Translations under genes and position numbers: made by a program
Shown here: positions 1-7,347 of the stretch, piece after piece
Layout: each line of letters begins with the position of its first letter
How positions within the stretch are numbered: the stretch's first letter is position 1
DNA from: Cytophagaceae bacterium
Lineage (GTDB): Bacteria; Bacteroidota; Bacteroidia; Cytophagales; Spirosomataceae
Assembly: GCA_027491195.1 (NCBI GenBank)
Contig: JAIXWQ010000013.1
Coordinates: 124,001-188,000 of the forward strand
DNA length: 64,000 bases
Direction: 5' to 3'
Notes under the pieces: generated by a model
Database searches by the model: none
Seen by the model: only the letters and a program-made list of their open reading frames with translations
What the model was told of the DNA's origin: nothing

Positions 1-809
1 CGAGTTTATCGATCAGTTTAGGTAAAAGATTGAAATGGCCAGATGATTATTTCTCTTTAAGTCATTCACTTTCTTTCTCTCGTTTCGATGTAGACCGTTA
101 TTATACGTGGGCTTATCCTCAGGGAATTTCGACGTCGGTTACTTTTATGACGAACTTATCTCGTAATAGTATTGATAACCCGACCTTCCCTCGTTCAGGA
201 TCTAGCTTCTCTTTATCAGGTAGTTTAACGCCTCCATTTAGCCTTTTAGGGTTGAATAAAGATAACCTCTTAATCGAATACCATAAGTGGATGATGGATG
301 CTAGCTGGTTCAGTCCACTAGTGGGTAAGTTTATCTTACACACCAGAGCTCACTTAGGATTCTTAGGGTCTTATGGTGGCAAAGAAACGACACGTTTTGA
401 GCGCTTTGACTTAGGTGGTTCAGGTATGGTGCAAGGATTCTCCTTTAACCGCGATATCGTAGGTCTAAGAGGTTACAAAGATCGTGTGATCGGACCATCA
501 GGTTCGTATGGTAACGGTGGTGTTGCTTACAACAAGTTTGTGATGGAAGTTCGTTATCCAGTTTCTTTGAATCCATCAGCAACGATCTTCTTGTTAGGAT
601 TCGCAGAAGGCGGGAATAACTTCTCGTCATTGTCAGAATACAGTCCGTTTAATTTATATAAAGCAGCTGGTTTTGGGGCGCGTATCTTTATGCCTGCCTT
701 CGGTATGATCGGTATTGATTATGGTATGGGCTTTGATAAACCACGTCCGGGAGATTCTGATTTTGGTCGTCAGGCCTTTACGTTCTCTATCGGTCAGCAA
801 TTGAGATAA
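1..809 (+). CDS. bamA: Outer-membrane assembly factor BamA, 3' end
   Basis: The C-terminal part of an Omp85/BamA beta-barrel; the 5' part lies outside the window. The frame is open from the first bases, so the TTG near base 30 is not the start. About 265 residues of alternating aromatic/polar strands are visible, with a VQGF-type segment (near residue 137 of the visible part) followed by RGY (LRGYKDR), matching the VRGF/RGY region of the barrel. BamA folds and inserts outer-membrane beta-barrels. Two ompH/skp-like periplasmic chaperone genes follow directly, a standard Bacteroidota arrangement that supports the call. The protein ends in Gln-Gln-Leu-Arg rather than the usual terminal aromatic residue. 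BamA versus a TamA-like Omp85 protein cannot be fully separated without the POTRA region, but the ompH neighbours favour BamA. Confidence 0.88.
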   Translation, partial: SLSISLGKRLKWPDDYFSLSHSLSFSRFDVDRYYTWAYPQGISTSVTFMTNLSRNSIDNPTFPRSGSSFSLSGSLTPPFSLLGLNKDNLLIEYHKWMMDASWFSPLVGKFILHTRAHLGFLGSYGGKETTRFERFDLGGSGMVQGFSFNRDIVGLRGYKDRVIGPSGSYGNGGVAYNKFVMEVRYPVSLNPSATIFLLGFAEGGNNFSSLSEYSPFNLYKAAGFGARIFMPAFGMIGIDYGMGFDKPRPGDSDFGRQAFTFSIGQQLR

Positions 810-811
810 TT

Positions 812-1393
812 ATGCGCCTTATATTCGCATTTCTTGGAGTTCTGTTGTTTGCCCAGGTGGCCTGTGCACAGAAGTTCGGTTATGTGGATACGGAGTTTAT
901 TACCTCTAAGATGCCGGAGTATGCGAAAGTGCAGAAGCAGATTGAGCAAAACACGGCTACGTGGTTAGCGGAGGTAGAGAAGAAGAAAGGGGAGCTGGAG
1001 AAGTTAGAAAAAGAGTACAAGCTAGAAGAGCTCTTGTTAACAGAAGATTTAAAGCAGCAACGCTTAGCGGCGATTCAAGCGAAGAATAAGGAGGCCAAAG
1101 CCTTTGAAAATCAGGTTTTCGGGACAGAAGGCGAGTTATTCAAATTAAAACAAGCAGCCTACAAATCCATCCTTGATCAAATCTCGAAGGCCATCGAAAA
1201 AGTGGTGCGAGCGAAACGACTGGACTTTATCTTTGACAAGGCAAATGATGGCTTAGTCTTATTGTATACAAATCCGGTACACGACTATTCAGACTATGTT
1301 TTAGAAGAGCTAGGTTTAGAGTTAGATCCGAATTTGGTAGAAAAAACAAAGAAAGAGGTAGTGCAAGAGCCAAAAAGTCCTAAAAAGAATTAA
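812..1393 (+). CDS. OmpH/Skp family periplasmic chaperone (first copy)
   Basis: A 193-residue secreted protein with a signal peptide (about residues 1-19, ending ACAQ). It is followed by the Skp-like 'FGYVDTEFITSKMPEY' opening and then a long charged helical stretch rich in Lys/Glu (about residues 40-130), as in the coiled-coil arms of Skp. The family holds unfolded outer-membrane proteins in the periplasm. The ATG lies two bases after the stop of the BamA gene, so the two are almost certainly cotranscribed and probably translationally coupled. The C-terminus is a short Lys-rich tail. A second, diverged copy follows 47 bp downstream. Confidence 0.9.
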   Translation: MRLIFAFLGVLLFAQVACAQKFGYVDTEFITSKMPEYAKVQKQIEQNTATWLAEVEKKKGELEKLEKEYKLEELLLTEDLKQQRLAAIQAKNKEAKAFENQVFGTEGELFKLKQAAYKSILDQISKAIEKVVRAKRLDFIFDKANDGLVLLYTNPVHDYSDYVLEELGLELDPNLVEKTKKEVVQEPKSPKKN

Positions 1394-1440
1394 TTTTACC
1401 CTATAATAATACAGAGAACACAAACAAATTATTAATACAC

Positions 1441-2049
1441 ATGAAAAACAAGTTTATTTTGGCCGCAGGCCTACTTTTCGGATTAGCTGCTTTGCCTGCT
1501 ACGGCTCAAGTAAAAATCGGATTCATCTATCAAGAGAAAATCTACAGCCAAATGCCAGAGGCTAAGCAAGTAGAAGAAGATTTGAAGAATACAGAGAAGC
1601 AATACCAAACATTGATTCAAGCGAAAATCAAGGATTTCCAAGATAAGGCAGCTGTATACGAGAAATTACCAGCGAACACTTCTGATATCATCAAACAAGA
1701 TAAAGAGAAGGAATTACAAAACTTACAAACTTCAATTCAAGAGTTCCAACAAAACGCTCAGACTTCTATCCAAAAGAAGCAAGCACAATTGTTACAACCT
1801 ATCGTAAAGAAAATTGAAGAGAACATGCACGCAGTAGCGAACGAAAACGCTTACACGTTTGTGTTTAATAACTACGAGCCAGGAACAGGTGCTAACCCAG
1901 TTTTATTACACTTCCCTGCTGAAGCAGATATCTCTGATTTAGTATTGAAGAAAATGGGAATCACGCCACGTCCAGCAGGTGCAGCAGCTCCAGCAACAGC
2001 GGCTCCAGTAGCAGCTCCAGCGGCTAAGCCAGCAGCTCCTAAGAAGTAA
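1441..2049 (+). CDS. OmpH/Skp family periplasmic chaperone (second copy)
   Basis: A 202-residue protein with a signal peptide (about residues 1-22, cleaved after TATA). It has the OmpH core 'KIGFIYQEKIYSQMPEAK', a Gln/Lys-rich coiled-coil region (about 45-135) and a low-complexity Ala/Pro/Lys tail (about residues 178-202). It is a paralogue of the gene just upstream, and tandem ompH copies behind bamA are usual in Bacteroidota. The tail is not part of the Skp fold and may be a flexible or peptidoglycan-facing extension (inference). A strong intrinsic terminator follows about 20 bp after the stop and closes the bamA-ompH-ompH unit. Confidence 0.92.
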   Translation: MKNKFILAAGLLFGLAALPATAQVKIGFIYQEKIYSQMPEAKQVEEDLKNTEKQYQTLIQAKIKDFQDKAAVYEKLPANTSDIIKQDKEKELQNLQTSIQEFQQNAQTSIQKKQAQLLQPIVKKIEENMHAVANENAYTFVFNNYEPGTGANPVLLHFPAEADISDLVLKKMGITPRPAGAAAPATAAPVAAPAAKPAAPKK

Positions 2050-2070
2050 TTCTTAAGTCCTATAATGAGA

Positions 2071-2101
2071 AAGCCTGATCGGGAACGATCGGGCTTTTTT
2101 T
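2071..2101 (+). terminator. Intrinsic terminator of the bamA-ompH unit
   Basis: A 10-bp stem, AAGCCTGATC paired with GATCGGGCTT (one G-T pair), with a GGGAAC loop and a run of T. It sits in the 50-bp convergent gap before the tauE-like gene. The T run reaches the stop codon of that opposite-strand gene. Confidence 0.9.
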
Positions 2102-2831
2102 ATGCCCTAAAATACTGAATGGTTTGAAGAACAGAGATGGCAGCGATGACGCATAATACCACATAGTGGAAGTATTTCTCTGGAATATAGGCCAAAATTC
2201 TTTTGCCCAAATAGGAACCCATCACCGCAATAACCACTAAAAATGGAATAAGAATCAGGTGTTCCCCTAAGAAATAACCTTGAAGAATATACACCACCGC
2301 TCGACTCGAATCTACCCCTAAATCAATCAAGGCAGAGGTGGCAATAAATACATCCTTTTCTAGTCCAAAAGCCGCTAAGGTTATTCCCCTAATCGCGCCA
2401 CCCGTTCCGATTAATCCAGCTAGAAAGCCGGAGATAACTCCACCCGTATAGAGATTGAAATTCGTCTGTTGGATCTTTTTCCCTGCCCCAGAAATCAAAA
2501 AGAGGGTCAGCCCTAAGATGATTAAGTTCATGCTTAATTCGATCTCTTTCAGAGGAATCACTTGGGTTAGATACGCGCCCAATACCACGAATAGGACGGC
2601 GGGTATGCCTAGCTTTATGGCAATCTCTTTGTTGATGCCTTTTTTGAAAAGTACAATCTTCGATAGATTACTAAAGACATGGAAGACTGCGGTGATACCG
2701 AGGACCAGTTTAAAGTCAATGAAGATGGTCGCAAGGGGCACGAATAAAATAGACGATCCGAATCCACTAATCGTCCCAATAATCTCCGCTAGCAAGGCTA
2801 ATAAAAAGAAGAGATAAAAGCCTTGATTCAT
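2100..2831 (-). CDS. Sulfite exporter TauE/SafE family membrane protein
   Basis: A 243-residue integral membrane protein with about eight hydrophobic segments. Its two related halves open with 'GTISGFGSSILFVPL' (about residue 20) and 'SGFLAGLIGTGGAIRG' (about residue 134), the duplicated Gly-rich signature of the TauE/SafE (DUF81) family. Members are inner-membrane exporters of sulfite, sulfoacetate or related organic anions; the substrate cannot be read from sequence. It is the last gene of a minus-strand run after the proline dehydrogenase gene and lspA, 5 bp after lspA, so it is probably cotranscribed without an obvious functional link. Confidence 0.85.
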   Translation of the reverse strand: MNQGFYLFFLLALLAEIIGTISGFGSSILFVPLATIFIDFKLVLGITAVFHVFSNLSKIVLFKKGINKEIAIKLGIPAVLFVVLGAYLTQVIPLKEIELSMNLIILGLTLFLISGAGKKIQQTNFNLYTGGVISGFLAGLIGTGGAIRGITLAAFGLEKDVFIATSALIDLGVDSSRAVVYILQGYFLGEHLILIPFLVVIAVMGSYLGKRILAYIPEKYFHYVVLCVIAAISVLQTIQYFRA

Positions 2832-2836
2832 GGGGA

Positions 2837-3412
2837 TTAGTCCTTATTAAGGAATTTGTTTTGGAATAACAAGATAGCCATTACCCCACAGAAGATGGCG
2901 GCATCGGCAAAATTAAAAATGGGTGTCGAGTAATACGAACCTCCCCAAAGCGGTATCCAAGAGGGCAAATTGCCCTCATAGAAATCGGCAAAGAACATAT
3001 CGATAACTTGGCCATGGAACCACTGCATAGGCGCTCCAGCCGGCGCATTATTAAACCAAACGCCATAGAAAACAGAATCAATTAAATTTCCAATCGCTCC
3101 GCCTAAAATCAAAGCCACGGAAACCAACAAACCCCATGGGCTATTTTTAACGGTTAAGGAATGCAAATAATAACCAATCCCAAACATCGCCACAATGCGA
3201 AAAGTCGTTAAGATTAACTTTCCCCAAATCGATCCAATTTGAATCCCGAAAGCCATGCCCGGATTTAGCGTGTAATGCAATTTGAAAAAATCTCCAATTA
3301 AAGGAATTTGGCCAAAATATCCAGGTTCCATCCACGTATGAACAGCAATCTTAATTCCTTGGTCTAATGCAATAATCAGGAGGCTTAGGAGGAAATAGCG
3401 GTAGTTTTTCAT
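2837..3412 (-). CDS. lspA: Lipoprotein signal peptidase (signal peptidase II)
   Basis: The 191-residue membrane aspartyl protease that removes signal peptides from diacylglyceryl-modified prolipoproteins. It has four hydrophobic segments, the 'ALDQGIKI' motif near residue 18, 'GAIGNLID' with catalytic Asp at about 112, and 'FNFADAAI' with the second catalytic Asp at about 170. The stretch between the two aspartates (about 118-160) is longer than in proteobacterial LspA, which is common in Bacteroidota. The start codon overlaps the stop of the upstream proline dehydrogenase gene (ATGA-type overlap), implying translational coupling. Confidence 0.96.
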   Translation of the reverse strand: MKNYRYFLLSLLIIALDQGIKIAVHTWMEPGYFGQIPLIGDFFKLHYTLNPGMAFGIQIGSIWGKLILTTFRIVAMFGIGYYLHSLTVKNSPWGLLVSVALILGGAIGNLIDSVFYGVWFNNAPAGAPMQWFHGQVIDMFFADFYEGNLPSWIPLWGGSYYSTPIFNFADAAIFCGVMAILLFQNKFLNKD

Positions 3413-4608
3413 GCGTTGTTTCGGCGGTTAACTTCTTTTTGTAACAGGGCAAATTCTCTCGATGTTTGTCCAGCGATAGAACTGTTTTCTTCTGCTCTTC
3501 TAAATAGATACGGCATAACGGCGTCTACCGGGCCATATGGTACATATTTTGCCACATTATACCCCGACGCAGCTAAATTGTAGGAGATGTTATCTGACAT
3601 GCCCAAAAGTTGAGCAAAGTAGATATTCGGATGATTCGATGGAATTTCTAGGGCATTCATCGCATCACACAAACGCAAGCAGCTAGCTTCATTATGTGTT
3701 CCCATGCAGAAATGAACGCGCTCCACATTTTTCAAACAAAGTTCAACCCCTAAATCATAATCGCGATCGGTATCTTCTTTGCTTACATGCAAAGGCTCTG
3801 AATACTCGTCTTCGTGTGCTTTTTGGCGTTCTTTCTCTAAATATGCCCCGCGCACTAGTTTTACGCCTAAATAGTAATTTTTCTCTTGAGCTGTTTCCAC
3901 TGCCGCTTTTAGATTAGCGAGCATATCGTGGCGGTACATTTGGAAGGTATTATAAATGATGGCCATCTCGTGATTAAAGCGCTCCATCATTTCATAGGTT
4001 AAATGATCGATCGTCGTCTGAATCCAGCTCTCCTCGGCATCAATGAATAAACGGACTTTCAGCTGGTGGGCCAGCTCACAGATTTCGACTAAAATTTCTT
4101 TGCTGTGATCGAATAATTCTTGCTCTTCTTCATTCAATTCAACTTCGGTTTGTGCTTTTTCCAAAAGCTCTGCCTTAAATATCCCCGTCACTTTAAAAAC
4201 CGCAAAGGGAATGGCTGGATTTTCAGCTGATTTACGAATGGTTTTTAGGATTTCTTCCTTGGTTTTTTGGAAAGATTTTTCGCTTTCTTCGCCTTCTACC
4301 GAGTAATCTAGAATAGTGCCAATTTTTGCTTTTTCGAGTTCTTGAATCGTTGATTCACAGCCATCTATGGTTTCACCTCCACAAAATTGGGCGAAAATGG
4401 TACTTTTAATGATTTTTTTAATGGGAAAATGCAAAAAAAGAAACAATTTGATGAAAAAAGTGCCTAAATTTACAAGCCAATTTTGGTTCATTGTGGCGAA
4501 AATCCAATAGGACTTCTTCAACTGAAAATTGTCTTTCGATGCAAAGGCTATTTTAGTATCCTCAAAAGATAAACTTGTCGAGGGTATTGTTGATGATTTT
4601 TTTGTCAT
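3409..4608 (-). CDS. Proline dehydrogenase
   Basis: A monofunctional FAD-dependent proline dehydrogenase (399 residues from this start) oxidising L-proline to pyrroline-5-carboxylate. It shows the beta/alpha-barrel PRODH domain, including 'MGTHNEASCLRLCDA', the 'GVKLVRGAYLEKER' segment and the conserved 'YLFRRAEENSS' near the C-terminus that binds substrate. The open frame extends 21 bases further to a TTG, but that TTG lies inside a TATATTTG promoter element, so the internal ATG (MTKKSSTIP...) is the start. The partner P5C dehydrogenase is not in the window. It heads a minus-strand unit with lspA and the TauE-like gene. Confidence 0.93.
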   Translation of the reverse strand: MTKKSSTIPSTSLSFEDTKIAFASKDNFQLKKSYWIFATMNQNWLVNLGTFFIKLFLFLHFPIKKIIKSTIFAQFCGGETIDGCESTIQELEKAKIGTILDYSVEGEESEKSFQKTKEEILKTIRKSAENPAIPFAVFKVTGIFKAELLEKAQTEVELNEEEQELFDHSKEILVEICELAHQLKVRLFIDAEESWIQTTIDHLTYEMMERFNHEMAIIYNTFQMYRHDMLANLKAAVETAQEKNYYLGVKLVRGAYLEKERQKAHEDEYSEPLHVSKEDTDRDYDLGVELCLKNVERVHFCMGTHNEASCLRLCDAMNALEIPSNHPNIYFAQLLGMSDNISYNLAASGYNVAKYVPYGPVDAVMPYLFRRAEENSSIAGQTSREFALLQKEVNRRNNA

Positions 4609-4626
4609 TTGTGCGAAAAATTGATG

Positions 4627-4634
4627 CAAATATA
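4627..4634 (-). promoter_or_regulatory. TAnnTTTG promoter element for proline dehydrogenase
   Basis: TATATTTG followed by C on the minus strand matches the Bacteroidota -7 consensus TAnnTTTG. It lies 18 nt before the chosen ATG. A good -33 TTG is not visible at the expected spacing. Confidence 0.6.
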
Positions 4635-4714
4635 AGTGAATTATTGTCGATTGCTTAAGAAATAAATAAACAAATCAATAGGGGATGCAAGTCCTCGTTA
4701 ACCGTCAGAATATT

Positions 4715-5809
4715 ATGAATGCCAATTTAGACATTGTACCGATGCAAGACTGGATTCAGACGAACGGAAAGCCCTTAATCATTGCGGGTCCATGTTCAGC
4801 TGAGACAGAAGAGCAAGTATTAGAAACCGCTCGCCGTATTAAAGCGGAGGGTTATGCTCACATTATGAGAGCGGGTGTTTGGAAACCTCGTACACGTCCT
4901 GGCAGTTTTGAAGGGATGGGAGAACCAGCCTTGAAATGGTTAGTTGAAGCAAAGAAAGAAACAGGTTTACCATTGGCGATTGAAGTAGCTACTCCAGAGC
5001 ACATCGAATTAGCGTTGAAATACGGTGTTGATGTTTTATGGATCGGTGCTCGTACAACGGTTAACCCATTTAACGTACAAGATTTAGCGGATGCTTTGAA
5101 AGGAGTAGACGTTCCTGTATTAGTTAAGAACCCAGTGAATCCAGACCTAGCTCTTTGGGTAGGTGCTTTCGAGCGTCTTCAAGGATCAGGTATCAAGAAA
5201 TTAGGTGCCATCCACCGTGGTTTCTCTAACGCACAAGAAACGAAATACCGTAACTCACCGATGTGGGCGATGGCAGTTGAATTAAAGCGTTTGTTCCCTC
5301 AAATGCCTTTAATCGGTGACCCATCTCACATGGCTGGTAAGCGTGCGTTATTGATGGAATTATCTCAACGTATTTTGGATTTGAACTACGATGGTATGAT
5401 CATCGAGACTCACCGTGATCCAGATGCTGCCTGGTCAGATGCTTCACAACAAGTAACGCCTGAGAAATTAGGTGAAATGTTACGTGATCTTGAGGTACGT
5501 AATGCAAGTTACGGCGCAGACTTCTCTGATGAATTAGCGGGTCTTCGTGAGAAAATTGACAACATCGACCGTGAACTTTTAGAAGTTTTAGCTGCTCGTA
5601 TGTCAGTGGTGGAGAAATTAGGTGAATACAAGCGTGATAACAACGTAGCGGTATTGCAATTAGATCGTTGGAAGCAATTACACAACGACCGTGCAAACCA
5701 AGCGAAAGGTTTAGCTTTATATCCAGAATTCGTGGAAGAACTATTTAAATTAGTTCACTTAGAGTCGATCCGTAAGCAAACGGAAGTGATGAATAATGCA
5801 GCGGTTTAA
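4715..5809 (+). CDS. Bifunctional DAHP synthase / chorismate mutase (type II)
   Basis: A fusion of 3-deoxy-7-phosphoheptulonate synthase (about residues 10-260) with an AroQ-type chorismate mutase (about 270-355). It catalyses the first step of the shikimate pathway and the first committed step to Phe/Tyr. Seen: 'PLIIAGPCSAET', 'MRAGVWKPRTRPGSFEG', 'GDPSHMAGKR' and 'IETHRDPD' in the synthase, and 'LREKIDNIDRELLEVLAAR' with 'VVEKLGEYKR' in the mutase. The frame also contains an ATG 30 bases upstream (4685). I prefer 4715 because family members begin only a few residues before the GPCSAE motif, but 4685 cannot be excluded. The fusion suggests feedback control by prephenate or chorismate, as in other AroQ-DAHPS fusions (inference). 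Confidence 0.93.
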   Translation: MNANLDIVPMQDWIQTNGKPLIIAGPCSAETEEQVLETARRIKAEGYAHIMRAGVWKPRTRPGSFEGMGEPALKWLVEAKKETGLPLAIEVATPEHIELALKYGVDVLWIGARTTVNPFNVQDLADALKGVDVPVLVKNPVNPDLALWVGAFERLQGSGIKKLGAIHRGFSNAQETKYRNSPMWAMAVELKRLFPQMPLIGDPSHMAGKRALLMELSQRILDLNYDGMIIETHRDPDAAWSDASQQVTPEKLGEMLRDLEVRNASYGADFSDELAGLREKIDNIDRELLEVLAARMSVVEKLGEYKRDNNVAVLQLDRWKQLHNDRANQAKGLALYPEFVEELFKLVHLESIRKQTEVMNNAAV

Positions 5810-5817
5810 TCGCTAAA

Positions 5818-5863
5818 TTTTATACTAAAAAAGGCCCTTAAAAGGGCCTTTTTTAGTATAAAA
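5818..5863 (+). terminator. Long perfect terminator hairpin after DAHP synthase
   Basis: A 22-bp perfect inverted repeat with only two central bases; the arms are 5818-5839 and 5842-5863, with core GGCCCTT/AAGGGCC. The A/T-rich outer arms provide T runs on both strands, so it can act in both directions. Palindromic element A begins four bases later. Confidence 0.92.
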
Positions 5864-5866
5864 TAG

Positions 5867-6041
5867 AAAGCACAAAGTACAAAGAATAAAGCATAATGAT
5901 GGAATCCGCTTCGCGGATGCATTCTTGAAAAACTTTTCACGATTCCATCGACGCAGGCGATACCACCACTATTCTTTATTCTTTGTGCTTTATTCTTTTT
6001 GATTTACAAGTCCTGGACTATCGACTAGTGACTACCGACTA
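5867..6041. repeat. Heptad-armed palindromic element, copy A
   Basis: The left arm (5867-5898) has AAAG at 5867, 5874, 5881 and 5888, exactly 7 nt apart. The right arm (5974-5999) has CTTT at 5974, 5981, 5988 and 5995. Between them are the hairpin ATCCGC-TTC-GCGGAT (5904-5918), a TGAAAA/TTTTCA stem, and a weak ATCG...CGAT stem. The right arm continues, still in 7-nt register, into four GACTAnn heptads (6016-6041) that contain the last codons and TAG stop of the EamA gene. It lies in a convergent gap. The core AAAGnAy arms and hairpins recur at 11545, 11736, 18854 and 58662. Confidence 0.85.
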
Positions 6042-6913
6042 ATCTTCCACCCCGCCCACACAATCAATCCCATCCCTAACAGCGTTAATAGATCCGGGAA
6101 ACCATGACCTAATACCACTTCGATGATAATCGAGAAGATGACTGCGCTGTTACCCACCACACCCACGACGCTAGCTTTTTCATTCAAAAGCGCCTGCGTG
6201 GTGAAGTATTGAACACCCAGTGCAAGTAAGCCCATCACAAGGGCCCAAATCCATTCCGCAATGGATGGCTGCACCCAAACTCCGGTTACGAAGCTATTCT
6301 CAAAACCACCTAGCGTACCCGTTAGTAAAGAAATGGTCGAGGCAATTAATCCCGCTCCCATGAAGGAAACGACGACCCAGCGGGAGTCATAGTATTTTTG
6401 GGCTTCTTTGATGGCTAAATAGCCTAAGGCCGTTCCCATGGCATAAATGATACCGGTACTATGGTGCCAAAGAGAACCATCACTACTCGGCTGGAAAATG
6501 AGCAAGATGCCGAAAAAGCCAATCAAAAGAAACAACACTTGTTTGCTGCTCAGGCCCTCATTTGGCAATAAAAAGAAGCTAAAGACCGCAATAAAGAGCG
6601 GGAATGCCTGGCCGTAGGTATTCGTTAAGGATAAACCCAAATGTTCGAGGGTGTAGAAAAGGCAATAGAGGGTGAAGGCGCCTAAAAGGCCGCGGAGGAT
6701 GATGAAATAGAGTTTTCCGCCGGTTTGGATGGCGGGTCTGCGGTATAAACTCGTTAATAAAAAGGGGAGTCCGACGGCACTTCGGAAGAAAACGAGTTGA
6801 ATAGAGCTGAAGGTGAGGCTCATCTCTTTTGCGATCGCGGACATAATGGCGAAGCAAAGGGAGGAGAGCAACATAAAAAAGACTCCTTTATTGGAATAAA
6901 TTCGTTTCAACAT
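6032..6913 (-). CDS. EamA/DMT family transporter
   Basis: A 293-residue membrane protein with about ten hydrophobic segments and two EamA repeats, about residues 9-140 ('LLSSLCFAIMSAIAKEM') and 150-290 ('GIIYAMGTALGYLAI'). It is a drug/metabolite-transporter superfamily exporter or importer in the inner membrane; the substrate is unknown. Its last four codons and TAG stop lie within the TAGTCnn heptad array at the end of repeat element A, so the array appears to have shaped, or grown from, the 3' end of this gene. It is divergent from ridA with a 58-bp gap. Confidence 0.88.
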   Translation of the reverse strand: MLKRIYSNKGVFFMLLSSLCFAIMSAIAKEMSLTFSSIQLVFFRSAVGLPFLLTSLYRRPAIQTGGKLYFIILRGLLGAFTLYCLFYTLEHLGLSLTNTYGQAFPLFIAVFSFFLLPNEGLSSKQVLFLLIGFFGILLIFQPSSDGSLWHHSTGIIYAMGTALGYLAIKEAQKYYDSRWVVVSFMGAGLIASTISLLTGTLGGFENSFVTGVWVQPSIAEWIWALVMGLLALGVQYFTTQALLNEKASVVGVVGNSAVIFSIIIEVVLGHGFPDLLTLLGMGLIVWAGWKISR

Positions 6914-6964
6914 CCGATTTAATCTTCGAGGATTAGCTCAAATTTTCTAACTTGCATTTCTTTT

Positions 6965-6972
6965 CAAAGGTA
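6965..6972 (-). promoter_or_regulatory. Possible TAnnTTTG element for the EamA gene
   Basis: TACCTTTG on the minus strand, 51 nt before the EamA ATG. It overlaps the first base of the divergent ridA start codon. No clear -33 TTG is seen, so it is only a candidate. Confidence 0.35.
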
Positions 6973-7343
6973 TGACAAAAAAAATAATTTTATCGCCTGA
7001 TGCGCCCGCTCCGATTGGGCCTTATTCCCAAGCGGTTGAGGTGAATAACACACTTTACGTGTCTGGACAGATTGCTTTGTCCGTTTTTGAGGCGGGTGGA
7101 ACGATAGAGGAGGAGACGAATCAAGTGATGTTGAATTTGCAACATATTTTGACGGCGGCAGGTTATGAATTTAGCCAGGTCGTGAAGTGTTCCATTTTTG
7201 TGAAGGATATGAACCATTTTGCCCAAATAAATGAGGTATATGGCCGTTATTTTTCCGTAAATCCTCCAGCTCGGGAAACGGTGGAGGTTGCTCGCCTTCC
7301 CAAGGATGTGCGTGTAGAGATTTCGTGTATTGCCTATAAATAA
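6972..7343 (+). CDS. ridA: RidA family enamine/imine deaminase
   Basis: A 123-residue YjgF/YER057c/UK114 protein that hydrolyses reactive 2-aminoacrylate and related enamines made by PLP enzymes. Signature: 'APAPIGPYSQAVEVNNTLYVSGQ' region near the N-terminus and 'PPARETVEVARLPKDVRVEI' near the C-terminus, with the conserved Arg (about 104) that binds the substrate carboxylate and the terminal Glu region (EISCIAY). Full length for the family. The stop lies four bases before the gltX ATG, so the two are probably cotranscribed. Confidence 0.93.
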   Translation: MTKKIILSPDAPAPIGPYSQAVEVNNTLYVSGQIALSVFEAGGTIEEETNQVMLNLQHILTAAGYEFSQVVKCSIFVKDMNHFAQINEVYGRYFSVNPPARETVEVARLPKDVRVEISCIAYK

Positions 7344-7347
7344 TAAT

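Noticed and set aside
13-60. TTG near base 30 as the start of a 259-aa protein
   Set aside because: The frame is open to the window edge and the product is the C-terminal part of a larger BamA barrel.
2455-2817. 120-aa plus-strand open frame opposite tauE
   Set aside because: Antisense of a hydrophobic membrane gene; Lys/Ser-rich translation without recognisable features.
5867-6041. Palindromic element as a transposon remnant with terminal inverted repeats
   Set aside because: No ORF, no transposase fragment and no visible target duplication; the arms are heptad arrays and recur only in convergent gaps. MITE origin remains possible but is not supported here.
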